Below are positions 43,780 through 52,808 of a DNA stretch of 64,000 bases, piece by piece; position 1 is the stretch's first letter, and the number at the start of each line of letters is the position of its first letter. The notes beneath the pieces are model-generated. The model did not search any database. It saw nothing but the letters and a program-made list of their open reading frames with translations, and was not told the DNA's origin. This DNA is from Acinetobacter sp. C26M (GTDB lineage Bacteria > Pseudomonadota > Gammaproteobacteria > Pseudomonadales > Moraxellaceae). A program made the position numbers and the translations under genes. The stretch is taken from positions 806,001 to 870,000 of the forward strand of contig NZ_CP098478.1 in the NCBI RefSeq assembly GCF_023702675.1. Reading direction: 5' to 3'.

Positions 43780-46263
43780 ATGAAAAGGAAGCTAACATCT
43801 ACACGTCATTTTGTTTTAACAGTATTGGCAAGTAGTATTTTATTGACTCAGAGTTCATATGCTTTGCAAGAGCTACAAGATAGTGATTTGAGTTTAGTGA
43901 ATGCTCAGGACGGCTTGTATTTGCAGACTGAATATAAGCAAATGGATTTTGATCAGCTTTATTGGCAAGACAAAGCAGGGACTCCAACAGGTGAGAAGGA
44001 TTTAAGAGCAACAGCTAATGGTGTACAAGTTCGTAAAAATACGAACTATAAAGGTGGAAACTATCAACTTGGTACAAATTATAAGATCCAGTCTGGTACT
44101 ACGGTCAATAATGGAAAAGCAACTGCTGGTCTAGATTTTGAGATAGAGTCGTTACCTTCTACGATTTCAGTTAAAGGCTTTCAGGTCTGCAATCAAACAG
44201 CAAACACGTGCGATAATCTTATTGGTAATGTCGCAGTTCAAACAGACTCACCGCAAAATATTCGCTTTCAAACTAAAAATGGTTTATTTGACCCAAATTC
44301 TCAAGCCAGTTTGGGTCTCAATTTACGAAACCTAAATCTGTATTTTGGATTGAATGATGGTGCTGCTACGAGTAATTATTACAATCAGTTGATTTTAAAA
44401 AACTTTAATTTTAACTTCGATGGTAAGGGGGTAATTTATGTTGACCCTGTGAAAGGTTTAATGTTGCAAACCAATAGTGTCAAAGACAGTGCAGGCGGTA
44501 CTGTTCTTCCTGCGACCATACAGCAATCGCCAGATGCGACACATGGCTATATTGATTTTACTAGGGTACCAATACCCAATATGAATGCAGCGCAGAGTGC
44601 CAATGCAACCTATCGTGAGCTAGATACAAATCAAGCGTCACCAACTTATAATCAAGTGGTTGCAACCAGTTCTGGTTTAAATATTGAACTAATGACTAAA
44701 AAAAGGGCTTATGTTGATCCTACAAACCCTGTTTATGCTTTGGCCATTGGAGCAAATGAGGCAGATGCTGCCAAAGGGCTTATTCGTGTTGGGGCGAGTG
44801 GACGTATGGTCAATAGTTATTTGCAGATTCGTGGAGTCAATGCAAGTGGACAAACAAATAATATTCTAGGTTATGCAACCAGTGCCGATAGTGGTGATCC
44901 ATCAACGTCTACAGGTACAGATGGATCAATATTGGGTTCTACAGGGATTGGCGTTCGTTTACGTGGTGAATTTACCAGCGATGGCGATGGAATGCTTGGG
45001 ACAGGCGGTAAGGCAACTACTTTAGAAATTGGCGGTGCAGGTTCAAATACCTTTGGCTTTGAATTTAGTAAACTAAGTCCACTTATTTCTAACTCGAATG
45101 AACGTGCTTATTTTGATAGTGGCAATGTTTACTTAGGCCTAGCAAATACGCGTCATTTGCTTTTACCTCAAAATAGTGTCTTGAATAGTGCGCGCTTAGG
45201 TGGGGCAAGTGGTACTTTAACTACAGCAGCAGACTATAAACAACAAATTGCAAGTAATGCTACTCCAAATAGTTTAGTGGTCGCAATTCGTGGCGGTGAT
45301 TTCCAAGCAGTTTCAAAACGTGGTCGTTTTACTTCAAGCAGTGGTGTTTCAACTGGAAATACAATTGGTCCAGAAGCTGGAAAGGACAATACTTGGGGAT
45401 TGGGTTTACCATACTATAATCTAAATAGTAATATTGCAGTGTACGCAACCAAATATTCAGGTTCAATCTATGGTTTAGATAATGCCAATAATACTGTAAC
45501 GAAGTCGACTGTGACTGGAGTGGATCGTTTAGGTTTGGCACTTGGTTTAAGTGTGCAAGGGCGTAATCCAGAAGGAACAAAAACTACTTCTATTATGGTA
45601 GTAGATGCAAATAATAATTATTATATTGGATTGCGTAATATTGACATGCTATTGCGTGGTTATGGGACGATGGGTTTTGAAAATGGAAATGTCAATGTAT
45701 CTCTTAAAGACCTATTGATGGTGATGGCTGCGGAAATTGCTGGGGGATATTTGCCAAGTTATAATGCCGCAGGTACACCATCATCAGGTATAAAAAATCC
45801 ATTTAATACTAAAGATGATGTTTTATATGGATTGAAACTGAAAATGTTCGGTGACATGGATTTTAGTTTGGTTCCTAATAATGAAATCAATGCCAATAAT
45901 CAGGCACGTTTATCTATTGTTGGGCGTTATTTGCTTAAAGATGGTGCAATTCAGTTGAGCGATCCAGTCGATGACTCCATGATTGGTTTTGATAATATTT
46001 CTGGTCTTATCCAGTTTAATAATGCTATTGCAGTGAATAAGGATAATGTTGGGTTTAATTATAGTTTTAATATTAATCCGGATCGAGAAGCTTTAAATGT
46101 CTTACGGGTGAGAGATATTAATTTATATCCACCAGCAAATTTAACTAATCCAACGTTGAGTCCACCAGGACAACGTTTAGGTGAAATGGTTATGACTGGT
46201 GGACGTATTGATGCCAGTATGGGAATAACACCTCGAAATGGCGGCTTCACAAGACTCCCATGA
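43780..46263 (+). CDS. Large exported TGQ-motif protein 3
   Basis: 827 residues, the largest of the set. Signal peptide ends LTQSSYA, then LQELQDSDLSLVNAQDGLYLQ, a degenerate motif (Asn-Ala-Gln instead of Thr-Gly-Gln). The body has many beta-strand segments with Gly/Asn turns (LGLNLRNLNLYFGLND, NNYYIGLRNIDMLLRGYG, LYGLKLKMFGDMDFSLVPNNEI), similar in texture to outer-surface beta solenoids. Only one Cys pair near the N-terminus (CNQTANTC). No transmembrane helix beyond the signal. Same operon; AAGGAA precedes the ATG. Function unknown, structural surface role inferred. Confidence 0.8.
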   Translation: MKRKLTSTRHFVLTVLASSILLTQSSYALQELQDSDLSLVNAQDGLYLQTEYKQMDFDQLYWQDKAGTPTGEKDLRATANGVQVRKNTNYKGGNYQLGTNYKIQSGTTVNNGKATAGLDFEIESLPSTISVKGFQVCNQTANTCDNLIGNVAVQTDSPQNIRFQTKNGLFDPNSQASLGLNLRNLNLYFGLNDGAATSNYYNQLILKNFNFNFDGKGVIYVDPVKGLMLQTNSVKDSAGGTVLPATIQQSPDATHGYIDFTRVPIPNMNAAQSANATYRELDTNQASPTYNQVVATSSGLNIELMTKKRAYVDPTNPVYALAIGANEADAAKGLIRVGASGRMVNSYLQIRGVNASGQTNNILGYATSADSGDPSTSTGTDGSILGSTGIGVRLRGEFTSDGDGMLGTGGKATTLEIGGAGSNTFGFEFSKLSPLISNSNERAYFDSGNVYLGLANTRHLLLPQNSVLNSARLGGASGTLTTAADYKQQIASNATPNSLVVAIRGGDFQAVSKRGRFTSSSGVSTGNTIGPEAGKDNTWGLGLPYYNLNSNIAVYATKYSGSIYGLDNANNTVTKSTVTGVDRLGLALGLSVQGRNPEGTKTTSIMVVDANNNYYIGLRNIDMLLRGYGTMGFENGNVNVSLKDLLMVMAAEIAGGYLPSYNAAGTPSSGIKNPFNTKDDVLYGLKLKMFGDMDFSLVPNNEINANNQARLSIVGRYLLKDGAIQLSDPVDDSMIGFDNISGLIQFNNAIAVNKDNVGFNYSFNINPDREALNVLRVRDINLYPPANLTNPTLSPPGQRLGEMVMTGGRIDASMGITPRNGGFTRLP

Positions 46264-46280
46264 GCTAAGGAAATAGAGCA

Positions 46281-48101
46281 ATGAAAAAATATGGAATATT
46301 GGGTACTTTGACTCTAAGCATATTAGCAGTTCAGAGTTTTGCTGCCTCAAGTTTACATAGTCTAGATGATGAACAAATGCGTCAGGCAACTGGACAGGCA
46401 TTACTTTATATGGGCACGACTGCTGGAAGTAGTATCGACACCAATTATAATTCTAAATATGGCAATATTAGTTTTTATAAAATGGGTTTACAGGCCGATT
46501 TAGAAGCCAACCTGAATATTAAAAAATTACAGTTGGGTTGTGGTGGAATCAATGGAGCCAATGGTTGTGATATTGATATTGAAAACTTAGCTTTAACTGG
46601 AGTCCCGACTTCTGTGGCATCAGATGGAACACCGATTTGGAACTACAGCGGTACGCCAGGTGTAAATGAACGTGCGGCTAGTAGTGCAATATTAAGGAAC
46701 CCTTTTATTGAATTTGCAATTAAAAACCCGCAAAGTGCCTCTACTCGAGAAATGACAGGAGTACGCCTAAGTGCCGAAGGCATTATGGGCTATATGACGG
46801 CAGGTACCAATAATGATCAACCGAATACACCTGCATCACAATTAAACCAAGGTGGGATTAATACCTTTAGTGGTTATATTGTTACTGATCCTGTAGATGT
46901 AACAGCCAGTACACAAGCTGCTAAGTTTGGTTTAACTCGAGATCAAATGATATATGCACCAGTTTATATTAATGCCTTAGGTCTTATTTATGGATATCGT
47001 ACGGCATATACCGCTGTTGATAAAATGAATCCAAGTAGTAGTAACTATCAAGCTCCACCTGAGGGTGTATCTAGCTGGGGGATTAATATTGCTCAAAAAG
47101 ATATCAAATTTATCTTTCCTCAGACTGTCGTGACTGGTAATCGTATGTCCCAACTAAATCTAAAAGTGGATAATGTCCCTGTTGGGCGAATTGCAGTAGG
47201 AGCATCAGATGGTCCAATTTATATGCAGATGGATGATAGTATTGCGAGTGTAAACAATGCTACTTTTTATATGGGGGAGAAAGGGAGCCGTTCTTGGACC
47301 GTACGCGCTACAAATGATCCATGGCTAACCACAAACTCAGATGGTTTAACACCTGCTCAGAAACAACAATACAATACTACACTTCGTAATTCTGGTGTTC
47401 CTACTGGTCAAATGGGCTGTCTAAATAGTAGTAATGCCGCGAGTAGCACAGCGTGTACTTTTATTGATAATTTAGCAGCGAATGTCTCGGTACAGCAAGA
47501 TTTTAAACGAATGCATAACTTACCCGTGGCGAAAGCTATAAAAGATGCAAGTGGTAAAATCACAGGCTATGACTTTAATAAGGGATTTTATCTATCGTTG
47601 CAAAAGGAGGCACTTCGTTGGCCTGGTAGTAATTCTGATGATATTGCTCAAAGAGGATGGTGGATGTCATTTTCAGAGCCATTGAATTTCGGTGCCTTAG
47701 AACCACAAACCAAAGTTTCTATGGATGATGTACTGCCTCAAGTCGCAACATTTATTAATAATTTCTTTAGTCAACAAAAAACAGACTCGGCTGGTAATCC
47801 ACTATATGCAAAAAATAATAGCTGTTTTTTAATTTGTTCTTGGCAACAGCAAGACGGTGTAAATTTGGATTATCGCGAACAAACAACAACTGCATCAGGT
47901 TCTTTGGGACCAATTGGTAAAAATTTTATTGCTTTAAATACGGGTGATGCGTTGAATGCTTTGTTTGGTGCTCCATTATATAAATCGATTGGTATTATTG
48001 ATGTAAAAGGGGTACCCGCAGTTATGGGATTGTCTGACTTACCTTTAAGTAACTATCAGGCGGTTGTACCTAACTGTTGGGGAGGATTGAAATTCTGTTA
48101 G
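46281..48101 (+). CDS. Large exported TGQ-motif protein 4
   Basis: 606 residues. Signal peptide MKKYGILGTLTLSILAVQSFA, then ASSLHSLDDEQMRQATGQALLYM, the cluster motif. Beta-rich body with NLNIKKLQLGCGG...CDIDIENLALTGV near the start, and a Cys-containing segment FLICSW. It ends NCWGGLKFC, resembling the Cys-x-Gly-Gly...Cys tail of protein 2. Last gene of the four-gene operon; a perfect 16-base hairpin follows. Function unknown. Confidence 0.8.
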   Translation: MKKYGILGTLTLSILAVQSFAASSLHSLDDEQMRQATGQALLYMGTTAGSSIDTNYNSKYGNISFYKMGLQADLEANLNIKKLQLGCGGINGANGCDIDIENLALTGVPTSVASDGTPIWNYSGTPGVNERAASSAILRNPFIEFAIKNPQSASTREMTGVRLSAEGIMGYMTAGTNNDQPNTPASQLNQGGINTFSGYIVTDPVDVTASTQAAKFGLTRDQMIYAPVYINALGLIYGYRTAYTAVDKMNPSSSNYQAPPEGVSSWGINIAQKDIKFIFPQTVVTGNRMSQLNLKVDNVPVGRIAVGASDGPIYMQMDDSIASVNNATFYMGEKGSRSWTVRATNDPWLTTNSDGLTPAQKQQYNTTLRNSGVPTGQMGCLNSSNAASSTACTFIDNLAANVSVQQDFKRMHNLPVAKAIKDASGKITGYDFNKGFYLSLQKEALRWPGSNSDDIAQRGWWMSFSEPLNFGALEPQTKVSMDDVLPQVATFINNFFSQQKTDSAGNPLYAKNNSCFLICSWQQQDGVNLDYREQTTTASGSLGPIGKNFIALNTGDALNALFGAPLYKSIGIIDVKGVPAVMGLSDLPLSNYQAVVPNCWGGLKFC

Positions 48102-48109
48102 GTTTGAAG

Positions 48110-48147
48110 TTAAAGAAAGAGGCTATTAAATTAGCCTCTTTCTTTAA
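48110..48147 (+). terminator. Terminator of the TGQ-motif operon
   Basis: TTAAAGAAAGAGGCTA and TAGCCTCTTTCTTTAA form a perfect 16-base stem with a six-base loop. The T-rich 3' arm serves as the release tract. Confidence 0.85.
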
Positions 48148-48179
48148 TTGATTATTATCAATAGATGGTGTGTAATCAT

Positions 48180-49043
48180 ATGTTGTATAAGTTATTTATA
48201 TTTTTTTTAACTACTATTTTTTTTTGTTCGATTACATCGGCTGGAAATAATAAAAATGATTATAATCAGAGTATAAGGTCTTTTGAGAAAGCAATTTCTG
48301 GTCGGGAAGTATATGCAGATGTTGCATTTTTAGCTGGGCAAGCTGCTATTTTAATGAAAAAACCTCCAGTTCTAATAAAACCCTTACCGCATTATATTGA
48401 GCAGTCAAATGGTTTTCCTGAGTTTGTTGAATATTATTTATGGACTATCAGAGATAAAAAATTGAACATTGAAAAATCAGATTTTTCAAGTTTTAAAGAT
48501 ATTGCTTTTAAACCTGAGCTAGCGCTTCGCTTAAATACATTTCCTTTAGAGAGTGAGGAATATAATAGACAGGTAAAAAAGTCATTCTTAATGATGGGCT
48601 ATGCAATAACGTGTAGTGATCATTTTGATGAAAATCCGCTTATTTATCCTCTAGATTATGGATATGTAACCACTCATCAAATTTTGGCATTAGTGATCGC
48701 CAAAGACAAAGGTTGTGTTGATAATCAACACTATCAACAAGCTTTACCATTATTAATCAACCGTTTAAAAGCGGAATTTGATGTTGAAACAAAGCTAAAC
48801 GATCTTCAGATAGAAAGAGCAGCAATACTTGCATTGATTGGAAGAGTAGATTTGGTTCCTACTGAATTTATTCAACGAATAGTCGACACTCAAAGATCAG
48901 ATGGATATTGGTTGTATCATGATGAAATAACACCACGAATTATACCAAAGGAGCATACTTCAGCTTTAGCATATTTTTTATTGGCGGCATATCGGGATAA
49001 CATTTTACAAAAAAAAGAATCAAAATTAAAAAATAATGATTAA
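48180..49043 (+). CDS. Secreted helical-repeat protein of the surface cluster
   Basis: 287 residues from the ATG at 48180; an in-frame ATG lies five codons upstream at 48165. Signal peptide LYKLFIFFLTTIFFCSITSA, so it is exported. The rest is alpha-helical with helix pairs (YADVAFLAGQAAILMKK, VTTHQILALVIAKDKGCV) and ends in VDTQRSDGYWLYHDE...HTSALAYFLLAAY. The Q-x-x-D-G-x-W pattern is that of alpha/alpha-toroid (prenyltransferase/squalene-cyclase-like) repeats. Catalytic residues of those enzymes are not evident. It lies between the four-gene operon and the repeat lipoprotein and is probably part of the same surface system. Confidence 0.7.
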   Translation: MLYKLFIFFLTTIFFCSITSAGNNKNDYNQSIRSFEKAISGREVYADVAFLAGQAAILMKKPPVLIKPLPHYIEQSNGFPEFVEYYLWTIRDKKLNIEKSDFSSFKDIAFKPELALRLNTFPLESEEYNRQVKKSFLMMGYAITCSDHFDENPLIYPLDYGYVTTHQILALVIAKDKGCVDNQHYQQALPLLINRLKAEFDVETKLNDLQIERAAILALIGRVDLVPTEFIQRIVDTQRSDGYWLYHDEITPRIIPKEHTSALAYFLLAAYRDNILQKKESKLKNND

Positions 49044-49077
49044 ACTTAATTAGATTCTGATGTTAAGGATATATTCA

Positions 49078-50499
49078 GTGAACAAATCAATAATCGCTCA
49101 AACAATGATCGTTTCAGCTATGTTAGCATTAACAGGCTGCGGTGGGGGTGGCAGTTCTACTAGCGCAACACCTACTCCGACGCCAACACCTACTCCGACG
49201 CCAACACCTACTCCGACGCCAACACCTACTCCGACACCAACACCTACTCCGACGCCAACACCAACACAAAATGCGCCGTGTCAGGTTACTTTTGAGCAAT
49301 GGAAACAACTAGCAGCAAATGATTCAGTTGAACAAGTCAACAGTAAATTAAATTGTAATGGTTTTCAGGGGGCTGTCTATGAGAGTTATCCAAATATTAA
49401 GCAAATCACCTCAGTCTGGGGTACAGATCTAACGAAACCAACAATAGTTGCTTATTACGATAAAGGAAAGTTGAGTAATACGGTATATACTCCAATCAAA
49501 TCAGAAACAGCCACATGCTTACCAACAAAAGAATTAAGTGATAGTCTTGCTTTTGATCAGAGTTTGAATGATGTTGAGAAAAAGCTAGGGTGTAAAGGAA
49601 TCTATCAATACAGCTCTAAAGAGAGTAATAATCGTATATATACTTATTATTCATGGCAAAATGTGACTAGCAAAGATAGTTTGATTGTCATTTTTGATGA
49701 GAATAATAAATTAATCGATAAGGTTTACAGAGTAGCGACACCTGAGATTAATACATGTATTCCTGAGCGTGAAAAATGGGATGCGATTACAGTAGGGGAT
49801 CAATATGATAAAGCTGTAGAAGCTTTAGGTTGTGCTGGCACCTTAACACAAAGTCGTGTGATTAATGGTGTTCCCGCAGAAGTTCGGGAGTGGGGGAAGC
49901 TAGATAACTTAGCAAATCATGTAATATTATCAATTTTGAATAGTCAAATCTTTTCCAAGCAATTTATTTTTAAAGATAAAAAATCTGCTTGTGTCCCAAG
50001 TTTAGAAAAGTGGCAAGCACTCAAACTAGATTCTTCTTATGAAGATGTCAAAGCTGGAATGCAATGTGAAGGGGTCTTACAAATGTTAAGCACTGCTTCA
50101 AAGGATGCTAAACAGTTGCAGTCTACTTATGGCTGGAAAAACTTTTTAGCTACCAGTGATGTTGGAACACCTACGAATCAAATTTTTCATCAACTTGTTT
50201 TCGTTGGAGATAAATTGCAAGAAAAAGTTTATACTAACAATAATCAACCTTTTTCTGAGTGTACGCCAACACAACAAGGATTTGATAAAATTAAGATTGG
50301 TGAAGAATGGACAACGGCCCAAAATGCTTTTGGCTGTGCAGCCTCTTTAAGTTCAACATCTCAAAATCAAAATGCAATTGCGAAAGAGTATTCTTGGGGA
50401 CGTTTACAAGATAATACTGTGACGACCTATGCCTATTTAGTTTTGAATAATAGTGGCACTGTTGAGAATAAATTTATTCGCTTTGCCCCCCCTAACTAG
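49078..50499 (+). CDS. Lipoprotein with Pro-Thr stalk and five BLIP/SmpA-like repeats
   Basis: 473 residues from the GTG at 49078 (AAGGA upstream; an ATG at 49060 is too close to the ribosome binding site). Lipobox LTGC followed by GGGGSS, then a (Pro-Thr)n stalk, then five tandem units of about 75-80 residues. Each unit begins Cys-x-[PV]-x(3-4)-[FW]-x-x-[IL] and contains a second Cys in [LF]xCxG/A (KLNCNGF, KLGCKGI, ALGCAGT, GMQCEGV, AFGCAAS), followed by a Tyr/Trp strand (YYSWQN, YGWKN, YSWGR) and a final strand ([16 protein letters not shown]). The pattern matches the repeat of beta-lactamase inhibitory protein and SmpA/OmlA folds. Binding or scaffold role is inferred; in the Acinetobacter Fil region a lipoprotein occupies a similar place. 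Confidence 0.8.
   Translation: MNKSIIAQTMIVSAMLALTGCGGGGSSTSATPTPTPTPTPTPTPTPTPTPTPTPTPTPTPTPTQNAPCQVTFEQWKQLAANDSVEQVNSKLNCNGFQGAVYESYPNIKQITSVWGTDLTKPTIVAYYDKGKLSNTVYTPIKSETATCLPTKELSDSLAFDQSLNDVEKKLGCKGIYQYSSKESNNRIYTYYSWQNVTSKDSLIVIFDENNKLIDKVYRVATPEINTCIPEREKWDAITVGDQYDKAVEALGCAGTLTQSRVINGVPAEVREWGKLDNLANHVILSILNSQIFSKQFIFKDKKSACVPSLEKWQALKLDSSYEDVKAGMQCEGVLQMLSTASKDAKQLQSTYGWKNFLATSDVGTPTNQIFHQLVFVGDKLQEKVYTNNNQPFSECTPTQQGFDKIKIGEEWTTAQNAFGCAASLSSTSQNQNAIAKEYSWGRLQDNTVTTYAYLVLNNSGTVENKFIRFAPPN
49168..49257 (+). repeat. 18-base tandem repeat encoding Pro-Thr stalk
   Basis: Five copies of an 18-base unit (ACACCTACTCCGACGCCA), the fourth with one G-to-A change, encode Thr-Pro-Thr-Pro-Thr-Pro each. 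A partial copy follows. Copy-number changes keep frame. Confidence 0.92.
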
Positions 50500-50518
50500 A
50501 TATCAATAAATGTGTGAT

Positions 50519-50552
50519 GATCCAAGCGTCTTGGTGACAAGATACTTGGGTC
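50519..50552 (+). terminator. Hairpin after the repeat lipoprotein gene
   Basis: GATCCAAGCGTCTTG and CAAGATACTTGGGTC pair with three mismatches, one of them wobble-compatible. The T run is weak (TACTTT some bases later), so termination is probable but not certain. Confidence 0.5.
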
Positions 50553-50655
50553 ATGACATACTTTATCTTGTAGGTTATCGGTTTTATCTTGTGAATTATA
50601 AAAATTGTGCTAGTCTTTTGAGTATATTTTAAACATTTGTCTATGGATTAGGGCA

Positions 50656-51729
50656 ATGGGAAAAAACAAAAAAATAGGATGCTTATCGCTGTTATTGTTC
50701 AGTCCATTGGCGGTGGCAATGCAACCTCTTGATGATCAGAGTCTTTCAAGCACGACAGGTCAGAATGGGCTAAATATAGGCGTACAAGTTTCAAAAGTTG
50801 ATTTTAATCAGATTGCGATTATTGATAAGGATGGGTTCGCGAAGAAAGGAGAAACAGCTTTACCGAAAGCTGCATTAGTGGTGGCTGCTAATCAAGGTGG
50901 TGTAACACCAGGGGTTGATTTTGTCCAAACTTTCAATGCCAACGGGACTATTCAAAATAATACATCTGAATTATTAAATGCAATCATTGACGCTGATCGA
51001 GGAACGGGTACAAAAGGTGCTTTTGCAAATATTGCAGTGACTTTTGGTAATAATGTAAACGGGATACGTATACGACCGCTTTCGGTGTATTTAGTGCCAG
51101 ATGATCCTATTAATGTTGATGCACTTTCTTCATTAAATGGTTCATCTTACATAAGGAAATCTATTTTTAGTTCCGGTACAACACTGAAACAGAATATTAA
51201 AGAACTATTAAGGACTAGTAATATTGATATTGAGTTTATTACGAATAATAAACCTAATATGAATATTCAACTAGGAGCGGCTCCTCAAGGACATATGATT
51301 ACGTTTGGAGGAGCATTGAAGTCAATTTGTGGACCGACAGCAGCAAATCCTGATGGGTGTAATATTAATTTGGTTTCTGGAACAACAGGGGCCAAGTTTG
51401 ATTTACAGATGACAGGTAACAATGCGAATGGCTTTTCTTTAAATGGCTTTCATGCTGGAATTGAAAATGAGGCAACTGATGGTACAAAAACAACTCCAGG
51501 AGGTGTTGTTTTTGGGAATTTTAATAGTGCTTGTGCAACGGATCCTACCAAATGTATTACCTCTGATAAATTTAATTTATCTTTAAATAATGTAAAGATG
51601 GGGGATACTATTCCTGCTGCAAATTTGGATGTAAATACATTTAATGGATTGCAAAATGGTTCTATGGGGAACTGGGGAATTAAAGGGGCTTCCATCACTG
51701 ATTTTAAAATGAAGGTGAGTGGATTATAA
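50656..51729 (+). CDS. Exported TGQ-motif protein 5 (DUF6160-like)
   Basis: 357 residues. Signal peptide MGKNKKIGCLSLLLFSPLAVA, then MQPLDDQSLSSTTGQNGLNIGVQ, the best match to the cluster motif and to the DUF6160 N-terminus. The mature chain is beta-rich with Gly/Asn turns (VDFNQIAIIDKDGF, IRIRPLSVYLVPDDPINV, GMNIQLGAAPQGHMITFGG-like) and a Cys pair (CGPTAANPDGC, CATDPTKC). It ends in ITDFKMKVSGL. Separated by 156 bases from the repeat lipoprotein and followed by a strong terminator, so it has its own promoter or reads through. Function unknown. Confidence 0.8.
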   Translation: MGKNKKIGCLSLLLFSPLAVAMQPLDDQSLSSTTGQNGLNIGVQVSKVDFNQIAIIDKDGFAKKGETALPKAALVVAANQGGVTPGVDFVQTFNANGTIQNNTSELLNAIIDADRGTGTKGAFANIAVTFGNNVNGIRIRPLSVYLVPDDPINVDALSSLNGSSYIRKSIFSSGTTLKQNIKELLRTSNIDIEFITNNKPNMNIQLGAAPQGHMITFGGALKSICGPTAANPDGCNINLVSGTTGAKFDLQMTGNNANGFSLNGFHAGIENEATDGTKTTPGGVVFGNFNSACATDPTKCITSDKFNLSLNNVKMGDTIPAANLDVNTFNGLQNGSMGNWGIKGASITDFKMKVSGL

Positions 51730-51757
51730 CTATTCAAATAGGGTTGCTATGATTTCC

Positions 51758-51779
51758 AAAGCGGCTTAGGCCGCTTTTT
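51758..51779 (+). terminator. Rho-independent terminator
   Basis: AAAGCGGC-TTAG-GCCGCTTTTT, perfect 8-base stem, T run; lies between the convergent TGQ protein 5 and dus genes. Confidence 0.92.
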
Positions 51780-51804
51780 ATTGTAGCGAGAAAGGTATGG
51801 AAAT

Positions 51805-52734
51805 CTAACTCTGTTTTAAATACTGAATAATTTCATCTAATTGTTTGATCTTCTTCACCTGACCCCATAATGCTTGTGCTTCAGGATAAGCTTTGGTCAT
51901 CATGCCCAGCCACTGCTTGTAACGCCCCACCATGCCAATTTCAGTCTTATATTGGCCGCTTAGGAAGCGTAGTTGTAATTCAACTAAATCCTGCCAAGAC
52001 AGCACTGCCTGATCCATATTCTCTCGAATACACAGGGTTAAATCTGGTGTGGTGACTGCGCCACGTCCAATCATAAGGTCTTGGCAATGCGATTGTGCTA
52101 AACACGCTTTTGCATCCGCATTATTCCAGATCTCACCATTGGCAATCACATTGATTTTTAATGCTTCGGTAATCGGTTGAATTTTTTCCCAATAGGCTGG
52201 TGGGGTATAGCCATCAGCTTTGGTTCGTGCATGTACAGTAAGCCAGCTTGCACCTGCATCTTGAATCGCATGAGCATTATCGAGCGTATGATTTTCATCC
52301 AGATAGCCCAAACGCATTTTGGCAGAGACAGGAATATGTGCAGGTACAGCATCGCGTACCGCTTTTACTAGCAGATGTACTGTTTCAGGCTCATCTAACA
52401 AAACAGAACCACCACGATGGCGATTCACCGTTTTGGCTGGACAACCGAAATTTAGATCAATAGCTGGCGCGCCAAGTTCTACGACTTTTGCTGCATTGGC
52501 AGCGAGCATATCAGGGTTGTTACCAAGAAACTGTACATGTACAGGTGTACCTGCTGCGGTTTTGCCGCCATTTTTTAATTCAGGGCAAAAACTATCGTAG
52601 ATATGATCAGGCAAGATGCTATCGGTAATACGGATAAACTCAGTCACGCACCAATCAAAACTGCCAACATGGGTGAGTACGTCACGCATGATCGGATCAG
52701 TCAGACCTTCCATTGGGGCGAGTACAAGTTTCAC
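51805..52734 (-). CDS. dusC: tRNA-dihydrouridine synthase, DusC-like
   Basis: Flavoenzyme that reduces uridine in the D-loop of tRNAs; 309 residues. Seen: LAPMEGLTDPIMRDVLTHVGSFDWCVTEFIR at the N-terminus (FMN site and the DusC-specific length), VQFLGNNPDMLAANA, IDLNFGCPAKTVNRHRGGSVLL with catalytic Cys, VSAKMRLGY, LTVHARTKADGYTPPA, VIANGEIWN and MIGRGAVTTPDL. The spacing from start to NFGCP and the RTKADGY segment fit DusC (U16) rather than DusA/B. Monocistronic. Confidence 0.93.
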   Translation of the reverse strand: MKLVLAPMEGLTDPIMRDVLTHVGSFDWCVTEFIRITDSILPDHIYDSFCPELKNGGKTAAGTPVHVQFLGNNPDMLAANAAKVVELGAPAIDLNFGCPAKTVNRHRGGSVLLDEPETVHLLVKAVRDAVPAHIPVSAKMRLGYLDENHTLDNAHAIQDAGASWLTVHARTKADGYTPPAYWEKIQPITEALKINVIANGEIWNNADAKACLAQSHCQDLMIGRGAVTTPDLTLCIRENMDQAVLSWQDLVELQLRFLSGQYKTEIGMVGRYKQWLGMMTKAYPEAQALWGQVKKIKQLDEIIQYLKQS

Positions 52735-52808
52735 GATTTTTTACCTAAATAAGCGAAAACAGCGTTATACGCATTTTTTATTAAGATGTCTAGAAAATGT
52801 AGCGTGTT

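Noticed and set aside
49168..49257. CRISPR-like array
   Set aside because: The repeats are contiguous without spacers and encode Pro-Thr in frame within a lipoprotein; it is a coding tandem repeat.
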